Assembly: GCF_001424945.1 (NCBI RefSeq)
Contig: NZ_LMCW01000034.1
Coordinates: 206,475 to 270,474, forward strand
Direction of reading: 5' to 3'
DNA length: 64,000 nucleotides
Origin: Rhizobium sp. Root1203
GTDB lineage: Bacteria > Pseudomonadota > Alphaproteobacteria > Rhizobiales > Rhizobiaceae
Under the pieces are notes generated by a model, which searched no databases, was not told the DNA's origin, and saw nothing but the letters and a program-made list of their open reading frames with translations. Position 1 is the first letter of the stretch; every line of letters starts with the position of its first letter. This document shows, one piece after another, positions 33,429 through 41,157 of the stretch. The translations under genes were made by a program, and so were the position numbers.

Positions 33429-34367
33429 CTAAAGGATCACAGGGGCAGAGATCAGCGCCTGCTGTCTTGATATGGCGATGACCCAGTCGCGGAATTCCCG
33501 CCCATAGGGCTTTTGAAGAGCGGACCGGTCCCAGGCCAGGAAATAGCTCTCCTGCAGCGCGATCCTGATATCGACCGGCACAACGAGTGTCTGCGCTTCG
33601 AGTTCGTCGGCAATCATCGACATTTGTGCAAGCACGATGCCGCGCTTGTTGACGGCTGCGTCGATGGCGCTGCTCGATAATGTGAAGGACAGCCCCGGTG
33701 ACGTCTCCTTCAGCTGAACTCCGACTTTTGCGGCGAACTCCGCCCAACTGGGATAGGGGGTGAAGTGTCGTTCCCATTCGACATGCAAGAGGGGATGATG
33801 AAACAGCGCGGCGGGTGCGAGCGCGCGGCCTTCGAGCAGCGCCGGCGAGCAGGCGGGAACGACCCAATCACGAAAGAGCTCCACGTAGTGATCATGCTGA
33901 AGAACGTCGGATCCGTAGCTGACGCGAAAATCGACCTCGTCGAACCCCATGCGCGGCTCCTTGTCTCGCCCGGTCACCCTCACATGAGCATCGGGATGAA
34001 GCGCCTGCCAGTCGAAGATGCGCCGGCCGATCCACTTGTTGACGACGGATGACAACGCACTCAACACCAACGCATTCTCGTTGCGGGCACGCTCGAGAAG
34101 CTGTTCGGCGATGGCAAACTGCTCGAAGCCTTTGGAAATCTCCCTGTGATATAGCCGTCCCCACACCGTCAGCTCCGCCGTGCGGCCGCTACGCTCCAAA
34201 AGGGTGACGCCGAGAAAACTCTCGATCTTGCGGATCTGCTGGCTGATTGCGCCCGGTGACACGTTGAGTTCGGTCGCCGCGGCCGTCACGCCGCCACAGC
34301 GCCCCACCGCCTCGAAGGCCTGAAGCGACTTGAGCGGAAGGGCCCTGACATTTTGGTTCTGACTCAA
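33429..34367 (-). CDS. LysR-family regulator (GcvA-like), TTG start
   Basis: A 312-residue LysR regulator: winged helix at residues about 8-65 (LKSLQAFEAVGRCGG, VSPGAISQQIRKIE) and an inducer domain. There is no ATG in frame near the N-terminus; TTG at 34367 fits the family start and lies 11 nt after the stop of the GntR gene. A much longer reading exists in the same frame but its first half is the out-of-frame GntR region. Two regulators in a row upstream of the monooxygenase genes suggest dual control. Confidence 0.82.
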   Translation of the reverse strand: MSQNQNVRALPLKSLQAFEAVGRCGGVTAAATELNVSPGAISQQIRKIESFLGVTLLERSGRTAELTVWGRLYHREISKGFEQFAIAEQLLERARNENALVLSALSSVVNKWIGRRIFDWQALHPDAHVRVTGRDKEPRMGFDEVDFRVSYGSDVLQHDHYVELFRDWVVPACSPALLEGRALAPAALFHHPLLHVEWERHFTPYPSWAEFAAKVGVQLKETSPGLSFTLSSSAIDAAVNKRGIVLAQMSMIADELEAQTLVVPVDIRIALQESYFLAWDRSALQKPYGREFRDWVIAISRQQALISAPVIL

Positions 34368-34378
34368 TCGATGTCTCG

Positions 34379-35203
34379 CTAGGGTTGGCGGCGCGATGGG
34401 CGTTTTTCCGCCGGATGAAACACGCCGGCGAACTGGAAGCGATCGCCGGGGTGCGTAATCTCCACATAGGTCACCAGGCGTTCGTTCTGCCACGTCTGGC
34501 GGATCAGATTGAGGCAAGGTTCCCCACGCTCGATCTGAAGGATGCGGGCGGTCGCCGCATCCGCCGAGACGGCGCGGATGACGTGCCGGGCCTTTGACCA
34601 GGGCACCTGCGACAGAAGCCACTTTGCCGGCGGCGCCTCTGCAAAACTCTCGTGCCTTGCAAGCGGCACCGTATCCAACAGAATAATGCGGCGCTCGATA
34701 GCGGTGGGCGTGCCATCGACGATGTGCAGGCACTGAAGCCTCAGCACGTCTTCCCCCACGGAGCTGCGCAATCGGGCAGCCTCTCCGGGGCTCAGCCTGT
34801 CTACCTTGCGCGCCAGGATTTCGTAGCGATGCTCGTGGCCCGCCAGCACCGCTTCGGTGCCGATGTCCTGAATATCCATGACCGTGCGATCGATCTGGGG
34901 ACTGGCGACAAAAGAACCGGTTTTGCGCCTGCGCACGATGAGGCCGCGTTCCACCAGAGTGGTCAGTGCCTTGCTGACAGTCATGCGGGAGCAGCCATAT
35001 TGCTCCACAAGGTCGTGCTCTATCGGAATCCGTTCGCCCGGCCGCCAGTCGCCGCTCAGGATCTTTGTCTCTATGTCTTTGAAAATTCTCTGATGAATCG
35101 GCACCAAGAACGCCACCTCTTCCAGCGACACAAACAACCGATCGGAGGCAACCTGGCGATCCTGCCCGATCGCAACCTTTTCCCTGCGGCACAAAATTTG
35201 CAT
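34379..35203 (-). CDS. GntR/HutC-family transcriptional regulator
   Basis: A 274-residue HutC-subfamily regulator. The GntR winged helix lies at about 32-100 (PIHQRIFKDIETKI, CSRMTVSKALTTLVERGLIVRR) and the UTRA ligand domain at about 120-260. The N-terminal 30 residues are atypical, and a later start is possible. It is divergent from a polar amino-acid importer, with a CTATTTGTATAG palindrome between them that resembles HutC sites. It is therefore either HutC itself or a close relative; no hut genes are visible. Confidence 0.8.
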   Translation of the reverse strand: MQILCRREKVAIGQDRQVASDRLFVSLEEVAFLVPIHQRIFKDIETKILSGDWRPGERIPIEHDLVEQYGCSRMTVSKALTTLVERGLIVRRRKTGSFVASPQIDRTVMDIQDIGTEAVLAGHEHRYEILARKVDRLSPGEAARLRSSVGEDVLRLQCLHIVDGTPTAIERRIILLDTVPLARHESFAEAPPAKWLLSQVPWSKARHVIRAVSADAATARILQIERGEPCLNLIRQTWQNERLVTYVEITHPGDRFQFAGVFHPAEKRPSRRQP

Positions 35204-35218
35204 GTTTCGACTTTGACG

Positions 35219-35254
35219 TTGACACCTTAGGCCAGCCTATATCTATTTGTATAG
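35219..35254 (+). promoter_or_regulatory. Promoter and GntR operator of the amino-acid importer
   Basis: TTGACA at 35219-35224 is a perfect -35 box. The palindrome CTAT-TTGT-ATAG at 35243-35254 covers the expected -10 region and contains the HutC-like TTGTATAG. Repression of the importer by the divergent GntR protein is inferred. Confidence 0.45.
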
Positions 35255-35341
35255 TCAAAACGGATCACAGAAATCCGTTGAGCGGGCTAAAAATCGGGAA
35301 CTCGAACTCCTCTGCCGGGGGAGTGAAAACTGGAGATGATC

Positions 35342-36169
35342 ATGATTGCGAATTCATTGCTCAAGGGCCTCGTCGGCGCCGCATTCCTGTTCGGAGCGAC
35401 GCTGACGGCGCACGCGGCCGACACCCTTGCAGCCGTCAAGGCGGCCGGCACATTGAAGGTCGGCACCGAGACGGCATTCGCGCCGTTCGACTTCATCGAC
35501 GCCGGCGAGCACGCCGGCCTGAACGTCGACCTCTTCGCCGAGATTGGCAAGGAACTCGGCGTGAAGATCGAGTGGGTGGCGCTTCCGTGGGATGGCGTTT
35601 TCCCTGCACTCGAAGCCGGCAAGTTTGACGTTGTTGCAGGACCGGCAACAATCACCAAGAAGCGCATGGAGCGCTATCGCTTTACCCCTCCGATTGCCGA
35701 AGCGACGATTGCCGTGCTGAAGAAGGCCGGCGACACGTCGATCAGCAAGCCGGCAGACATTGCCGGCAAGAAGATCGGCGTCGGCAAGGCCACCTCACAG
35801 CTCGACCAGCTCAAGGAATTCTCTGAAACGCTGCCGTCCAAGGTCGATATTCGCGAGTATCCCGCTTTTACCGAATCCTACGCCGATCTGGCGGCGGGTC
35901 GTATCGCGGGCGTTGCCAACTCGTTGCCGAACATTGCGTTCGTCGCCAAGCAGCGCGAAGGCACTTTCGAAGTCGTCCTGCCTCCCTTCGGCAAGAAGTC
36001 CTATTTCGGTTTCATCGGCCTGAAGGACGCCGATCATGCTCCACTGATGGACGCGATCGATGCGGCGTTGCTGAAGATCAAGGCTGATGGGCGCATGGCC
36101 GAGCTCCAGAAGAAGTGGTTCGGTGCATCCTTCGACACCCCGGATGCTGTCAAGGACCCGGCATTCTGA
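35342..36169 (+). CDS. Polar amino-acid ABC transporter substrate-binding protein
   Basis: A 275-residue periplasmic binding protein of the family 3 (amino-acid) type. The signal peptide covers about residues 1-25, ending AHA before ADTLAAVKAAG. Family sites are GTLKVGTETAFAPFDFID, WDGVFPALEAGKFDVVAGPATIT and KKIGVGKATSQLDQLK. ATG 35342 is preferred because GGAG lies 6 nt upstream. It starts a four-gene importer operon. The ligand is a polar amino acid or similar compound. Confidence 0.88.
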   Translation: MIANSLLKGLVGAAFLFGATLTAHAADTLAAVKAAGTLKVGTETAFAPFDFIDAGEHAGLNVDLFAEIGKELGVKIEWVALPWDGVFPALEAGKFDVVAGPATITKKRMERYRFTPPIAEATIAVLKKAGDTSISKPADIAGKKIGVGKATSQLDQLKEFSETLPSKVDIREYPAFTESYADLAAGRIAGVANSLPNIAFVAKQREGTFEVVLPPFGKKSYFGFIGLKDADHAPLMDAIDAALLKIKADGRMAELQKKWFGASFDTPDAVKDPAF

Positions 36170-36252
36170 TCAATCCAGATCGATAATCGATTGCGCTCGG
36201 GATATCCGGGCGCGATCAGGTCTCTCCGACGCCCAGGCGGAACAAGCCGGAC

Positions 36253-36894
36253 ATGTCCATCAAACTATTCGAGTTGCTGCTGCAGGCGTCAATTTATACG
36301 GTGACGATCAGCGTCGTATCGATCCTGATCGGCTTTGCGATCGCGATCCTTCTTTCAGGCATGCTTCTCTCGAAGAAGAAGCTCCTCGTCACGCCTGCCC
36401 AGATTTTCATCAGCTTCTTTCGCGGGGTGCCTCTGCTGGTGCAGTTGCTGCTCATCTACAACATGCTTCCGGCGATCGGGCTGAACGTGCCGAGCATCGT
36501 TGCGGCGATTGTTGGCCTGTCGCTCTGCACCGCAGCCTATCAGGCGGAGAACCTGCGCGGCGGCTTTGCGAGCGTCCCGGACGGGCTGATTGAATCGGCG
36601 GAAATGGTCGGTCTGACGCCGAGCCAGATATTTCGCCGCATCAAGGCCCCGATCGCCCTCAGGCTGACGTTTCCAGCGCTTGTCAACGAGGCGATCCTCA
36701 TCCTCAAAGCATCTTCGCTGGTATCGGTCGTCGGCATCGTCGAGCTGACCCGGATGGCGCAGGACCTGGCGGGCAGCACGTTCCTGCCGCTGCAGATCTT
36801 CGCCTCCGCCGGGCTGATCTACCTTGCGATCAACTGGATCGTGGCGCTGGCCGGCGGCATGATAGAGCGCTCTCTCCCCGGAGTTCCCCGATGA
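36253..36894 (+). CDS. Polar amino-acid ABC transporter permease 1
   Basis: A 213-residue HisM/HisQ-type permease with about five helices. The permease signature GLSLCTAAYQAENLRGGFASVPDG and EAA-like segment ESAEMVGLTPSQIFRRIKAP are intact. It overlaps the next permease by 4 nt. The two form a heterodimer in this transporter class. Confidence 0.88.
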   Translation: MSIKLFELLLQASIYTVTISVVSILIGFAIAILLSGMLLSKKKLLVTPAQIFISFFRGVPLLVQLLLIYNMLPAIGLNVPSIVAAIVGLSLCTAAYQAENLRGGFASVPDGLIESAEMVGLTPSQIFRRIKAPIALRLTFPALVNEAILILKASSLVSVVGIVELTRMAQDLAGSTFLPLQIFASAGLIYLAINWIVALAGGMIERSLPGVPR

Positions 36895-37559
36895 GCTTCG
36901 ACGTCAACGTCCTTTTCGATGCGTGGCCGGCCATTCTGAGCGGCGCGGGGGTGACGATCCTGATCTGGATCGTCGGTACGATTGCCGCCGCCGTCCTTGG
37001 CTTTTTCGTCGCCGTTGGCAGACGATTTGGCGGAGTGCTGCTGGACAGACTGCTCGGTTTCGTGGTCGCCATCTTGCGCGGTACACCGTTCCTGATCCAA
37101 ATATTCCTGGTCTATTATGGCGGTCCGTTCATCGGCCTGTCACTCGACCCGCTGCCTGCCGGCCTCCTGGGCATCTCGATCTACGGTGCAGCCTACTATA
37201 GCGAGATCTTCCGATCCGGCTTTTTGGCCGTCCCGACTGGACATATCGAGGCCGGCGAATGCGTCGGCCTGACGCAGGGTCAGATTATCCGTCGCATCCT
37301 GCTTCCCGAGATGACCATGCTGGTTCTGCCCCCATCGCTCAATATGGCAGTCCTCCTGATGAAGGAGACGGCCGTGTTGTCGATCATCACCGTCCCAGAG
37401 CTGACCGCGACGCTGAGCGCGATCGGTGCCCAACAATACGCCTTCGTCGAAGCACTGTCGGTGCTGGCGTTGTTTTATTGGGTTATCGTCGAAATTACCG
37501 GCCGGCTCGGCCACCTCGTCGAAACGAAACTCACCAGATTCAGGTTTTCCAACGCATGA
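36891..37559 (+). CDS. Polar amino-acid ABC transporter permease 2
   Basis: A 222-residue HisQ/GlnP-type permease with about five helices and the conserved GISIYGAAYYSEIFRSGFLAVPTG signature (read in parts) and EAGECVGLTQGQIIRRILLPEM loop. The start overlaps the first permease and the end overlaps the ATPase gene by 4 nt, so translation is coupled along the operon. Confidence 0.88.
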   Translation: MSFDVNVLFDAWPAILSGAGVTILIWIVGTIAAAVLGFFVAVGRRFGGVLLDRLLGFVVAILRGTPFLIQIFLVYYGGPFIGLSLDPLPAGLLGISIYGAAYYSEIFRSGFLAVPTGHIEAGECVGLTQGQIIRRILLPEMTMLVLPPSLNMAVLLMKETAVLSIITVPELTATLSAIGAQQYAFVEALSVLALFYWVIVEITGRLGHLVETKLTRFRFSNA

Positions 37560-38347
37560 GCCTCCCCGCTATCGCCGTCAGAAATCTCGTCAAGAAGTTC
37601 GGGGACTCGACCGTCCTGCAGGGTATCGACCTGGAGATCCCACAGGGACAGGTTTCGTGCCTGATCGGTCCGTCCGGTTCAGGCAAAAGCACGCTTTTAC
37701 GCTGCATGGCTTTTCTGGAGGAGGCGACATCCGGCACAATTGCGGTCAACGGCGAAGTTCTCGGTTTCACCGAGAACGCACGGGGGGTCCGTGAACGCAT
37801 AGCGCCCGCCGCCAACCGCGCGATCAGGGCCCAGATCGGCATGGTGTTCCAGCAATTCAATCTCTGGCCGCACATGACGGCGCTCGGCAACGTCAGCGAA
37901 GCGCTCAAGACAGTTCACAAAATGAGCCGCAAGGATGCCGAGGAGCGCGCCATGGCGCAGCTGATCAAGGTGGGCCTGGAAAGCCGCGCGGGGCACTACC
38001 CCTCGCAGCTGTCCGGCGGACAGCAGCAGCGCGTCGCCATCGCCCGCGCCCTGGCGCTGAAGCCGAAGATCATGCTGTTCGACGAGCCGACCTCCTCGCT
38101 CGACCCGGAACTGACCGGCGAGGTGCTCAACGTCATGCGTGATCTCGCCGCCGAAGGAATGACGATGGTGGTCGTCTCCCACGAGATCGGCTTTGCCGCG
38201 ACGGTCGGCCAGCAGATCACGTTCCTCGATCACGGCAGGTTGCTGTTCACCGGCGCGCCGCAGGACGTCTTCAGGAAACCGAGAAACCCACGTCTCGAGC
38301 AATTCCTCGACACCTATCTCGATCGCGGCGCCTCGATGCTGCTGTAG
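37556..38347 (+). CDS. Polar amino-acid ABC transporter ATP-binding protein (GlnQ type)
   Basis: A 263-residue ATPase: Walker A GPSGSGKS (38-45), signature LSGGQQQR, Walker B IMLFDEPTS and the switch histidine in VVVSHEIGF. A short extra segment between Walker A and the Q-loop is common in this subfamily. ATG 37556 overlaps the permease stop by 4 nt; longer upstream reading lies in the permease in another frame. It completes the importer. Confidence 0.93.
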   Translation: MSLPAIAVRNLVKKFGDSTVLQGIDLEIPQGQVSCLIGPSGSGKSTLLRCMAFLEEATSGTIAVNGEVLGFTENARGVRERIAPAANRAIRAQIGMVFQQFNLWPHMTALGNVSEALKTVHKMSRKDAEERAMAQLIKVGLESRAGHYPSQLSGGQQQRVAIARALALKPKIMLFDEPTSSLDPELTGEVLNVMRDLAAEGMTMVVVSHEIGFAATVGQQITFLDHGRLLFTGAPQDVFRKPRNPRLEQFLDTYLDRGASMLL

Positions 38348-38370
38348 ACGATTTCGGCGCAATCTGAGGG

Positions 38371-38394
38371 TTCATGCCCGTCTAGTGAGGCATG
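38371..38394. terminator. Weak hairpin between converging ATPase and MFS genes
   Basis: Arms TCATGCC (38371-38377) and GGCATGA (38388-38394) lie in the 65-nt gap between two stop codons. There is no T-run; it may be a weak bidirectional terminator. Confidence 0.35.
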
Positions 38395-38412
38395 AGCAGT
38401 CGCGAAGCGCCC

Positions 38413-39612
38413 TCAGCGCCGCTTTCTGCGCTCGAAGAACAGCATGAGTCCGAGGCCGCACATGCCGGCGACCGCGCCGATGACGGCTGTTCCGGAGTAG
38501 TTGCTGATGCCGGTGCCGATCGCAAACAGCAGTGCGCTCAGGCCGGCACTGAGGAAGATGTTGACCGAGATCAGGGCGCTGCCAAGGCCGGGACGCTCGG
38601 CTATCAAATCCTGCAGATAGGTGATCGGGATGCTGATCAGGGCGGCGGCGCCAATGCCACTTACCACAGTTAGTGCGTAGACATGCCAGGGCGCCGAGGC
38701 AAAGCCGAGCATGAGGAGATAGGCGACGTAGATCATGGTGCCGATCGCAAGCGCCGTCACATGGCTCATCACCCGCTGCGCACGACCCCAGACGACGATG
38801 AAGACGACTTCGAGAAGGGCGACGATGCCGACGATGATGCCGATATCGGCGACGGTCCCGTGCGCGGCGCCGGTCACGATAAGCGGCAGAATTGCCCCGT
38901 TGACATGCAATGTGCTGCTGATCAGCGCCACGGCAATCACCCTGAAGAAGACAGGCGGCGAGACGACTTCCCCGAGAGCCGCCAGATGCGACAGATGGCG
39001 GGTTGCGGCCTTGTCGGTGCCGCTCTGGCGCGGCAGGAAGACGGCGATCAGGGCGAGGCAGACGACACATGCGAGGCCTGCGAAGAGATAGGCCGGCAGC
39101 ATGGTCGACGATCGCGACAGGAGTGCGCCGGTGATGCCGGGTACCAGCACCCAGGACAGCGAAATCATGGCCCGAACGCCTGAATTCACCGTCGCTACGT
39201 CGTTGCGCGGCATGCCTTTGGTCGTCGCGCGCACGTTGGCGAAAAGCAGCGAGTTCATGGAGCCATAGATCGGCAACAACAAAAGCGCGCTGACGACGAA
39301 CGTCACCTGCGTGGGGATGACGTAAATGGCGCCATAGCCGAGAATACCGAAGACGGCGACCGAGAGCATCATGGTGCGGTATTCGCCGAGCCGGTCGGCG
39401 AGGTTGCCGAGCAAGATGCTGACGATGACATTGACGGCCGCGGCACAGAAGATCAGCGCTGAGTAAAGCCCATTGCTGAGGCCAAGCTCGCGAATTCCCA
39501 CGACGGATTGATAGGGCGAGGTTGCCGCGCCGGCAAAGCCGAAGGCAAAGATCGCAAGCATGCTGACCCGGATTGTCGGGTTGCGGAAAACATCGGGGAG
39601 GAGACGGGTCAT
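38413..39612 (-). CDS. MFS transporter (sugar-efflux-like)
   Basis: A 399-residue inner-membrane major-facilitator protein with about 12 helices and a basic C-terminus (ERRKRR). The motif A region is LLGNLADRLGEYR. The overall pattern resembles the SetA sugar-efflux group. It follows the M81 peptidase gene on the same strand by 98 nt that include a large hairpin, so expression may be attenuated or separate. No strong ribosome-binding site is visible. Confidence 0.82.
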   Translation of the reverse strand: MTRLLPDVFRNPTIRVSMLAIFAFGFAGAATSPYQSVVGIRELGLSNGLYSALIFCAAAVNVIVSILLGNLADRLGEYRTMMLSVAVFGILGYGAIYVIPTQVTFVVSALLLLPIYGSMNSLLFANVRATTKGMPRNDVATVNSGVRAMISLSWVLVPGITGALLSRSSTMLPAYLFAGLACVVCLALIAVFLPRQSGTDKAATRHLSHLAALGEVVSPPVFFRVIAVALISSTLHVNGAILPLIVTGAAHGTVADIGIIVGIVALLEVVFIVVWGRAQRVMSHVTALAIGTMIYVAYLLMLGFASAPWHVYALTVVSGIGAAALISIPITYLQDLIAERPGLGSALISVNIFLSAGLSALLFAIGTGISNYSGTAVIGAVAGMCGLGLMLFFERRKRR

Positions 39613-39661
39613 GATGGGTATCGAGGAGCTCGCAAATCACCCGGCGCTGCGGGCGATTGCG

Positions 39662-39700
39662 CCTTGGCAGGTTCGGCGGAGAGCCGAAACCTTGCCAAGG
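39662..39700 (-). repeat. Large hairpin between M81 peptidase and MFS genes
   Basis: CCTTGGCA, GGTT and CGGC in the left arm pair with GCCG, AACC and TGCCAAGG in the right arm, with two one-base bulges and a GGAGA loop. It lies between the M81 stop and the MFS start on the minus strand. It may be a partial terminator or processing site. Confidence 0.5.
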
Positions 39701-39710
39701 CAAGATAATG

Positions 39711-41147
39711 TCAGTCCTGCCAGCGCGCCGAGAAGCGCACTTGCGGTTGGTAATCGAAATCCCGGTCGAAGGGGAAAACCGGCCGGGCGCGGCGCTTGCT
39801 TACCAGTCCCTCTATATCCTGGTTCACCACGCCCTGCGTCAACGCCATCAGGTTCGGATTGGCGATGGGCGCAAGCTCGGGCGAGAGATAGCCCGATTTC
39901 ACCACGAGGAGGCGCACCGACTTCGGATCCAGTCCGAGGCGGGTGAAATCGGCGATGTTGTGGTATGGACGGCGACGCGCGGCAAGGACGACGGTGATGC
40001 CTCCGAACTCGACCACCGCCTGGCGTTCGGCTGCAGGCCCCGGATCGTCGAGCATGACCACCTCGCCGGCAACCTTGGCAGGCGTGCTCGCCGGATCGAG
40101 GCTGCCCCCGATCGTCAGCGCGACCTTCGCACCCTTGCCGGCAGCAAAGCAGGCCTCGACGGCCGGCCTATCGGTAATGCCGGCAATCAGCGCACCGTCA
40201 AAGCGGCGATCGATCAGCTCGTTCAGGACATCCGCCCGATCGCCGACGCCACCCCCTGTCGGGTTATCTGCAGAGTCAGCCAGGATGACAGGCGTGGTCC
40301 CCGCCGCTTCCGCGATGTCGAGCATGTCGGAGAGCGGACCGGTGACGGGTCCGAAAACACATTCCTCCCGTGCATTCCAATAGGAGAGCGCGATCTCTGC
40401 CGCGGCCTCGGCGGCCTCTGCCTTGCTGGCGGCCGTCACCACGGCACAGGCCGTTGCCCTCGGTTCGTCGGCCCAGACGTAGCCAATCATCAGGTTGGCG
40501 TCGAGGATGCCGTCGCGACGATCGACGCCGGGCAGGACGTCATAGAGGCTCTTCGTCGGTTCGTCTTCTGTGGAGGTGCGCTCCCCGGGCCACAGAACCG
40601 GTACCGGCGCCCAGGCAATGCCCGGCCGCGTGCCGCTCTTCAAGGCGTCGATGAGCATCGACCAGGCGCGCACCATCGTTTCCCGGACGTCGATATGCGG
40701 TGCCGTACGATAGGCGGCAAAGATATCGAGCTGATCGATGATCTTCTGGCTGACATTTCCGTGCAGGTCGTAGCTTGCGGACACAACGCAATCCGGACCG
40801 ACGACGGCGCGGGCCGCCGAGATCCAGTCGCCCTCCGCGTCCTCCATCCCCTCGACGTTGACCGCGCCATGCATCGCGAGATAAAGCCCGTCGAGCGGCA
40901 GTGCTGCCCGCAGGAGGTGGAGAAACTCGGTCTTGAACGCCTCGTAGGCGACGCGCGAGACCGGGCCGCCTGGAACGGCCCGGGCATGGAGAAGCGGAAG
41001 GTGTTCGACACCCTCCGCGTTGAGGAAATTGAAATAATCGGCGCCGAGAAGCTCCGCGCCGCGCAGGACCCGGAAATCCTCGACCGCCATCAGCACCGGA
41101 GAATAGGTGCTGCATTCCGTGTGAATTCCACCCACTGCAATCCGCAT
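39711..41147 (-). CDS. M81 family metallopeptidase (MlrC/DUF1485), copy 1
   Basis: A 478-residue protein of the M81 (MlrC, DUF1485/DUF1485_C) family, known from the microcystin-degrading MlrC of Sphingomonas, which cleaves linear peptides with D- and unusual amino acids. Typical segments are RIAVGGIHTECSTYSP, LYLAMHGAVN, SYDLHGNVSQ and ADSADNPTGGGVGDRADVLNEL. Start ATG 41147 is 7 nt after GGAGA. It follows the GH20 gene by 10 nt, so the two are co-translated. A paralogue lies in the divergent operon at 45806-47281. Confidence 0.87.
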   Translation of the reverse strand: MRIAVGGIHTECSTYSPVLMAVEDFRVLRGAELLGADYFNFLNAEGVEHLPLLHARAVPGGPVSRVAYEAFKTEFLHLLRAALPLDGLYLAMHGAVNVEGMEDAEGDWISAARAVVGPDCVVSASYDLHGNVSQKIIDQLDIFAAYRTAPHIDVRETMVRAWSMLIDALKSGTRPGIAWAPVPVLWPGERTSTEDEPTKSLYDVLPGVDRRDGILDANLMIGYVWADEPRATACAVVTAASKAEAAEAAAEIALSYWNAREECVFGPVTGPLSDMLDIAEAAGTTPVILADSADNPTGGGVGDRADVLNELIDRRFDGALIAGITDRPAVEACFAAGKGAKVALTIGGSLDPASTPAKVAGEVVMLDDPGPAAERQAVVEFGGITVVLAARRRPYHNIADFTRLGLDPKSVRLLVVKSGYLSPELAPIANPNLMALTQGVVNQDIEGLVSKRRARPVFPFDRDFDYQPQVRFSARWQD

Positions 41148-41157
41148 GGTCATTCTC

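Noticed and set aside
33429..35258. A single 609-residue gene
   Set aside because: The first half is the GntR/HutC region read in the wrong frame; only the last 312 residues form a real LysR protein.
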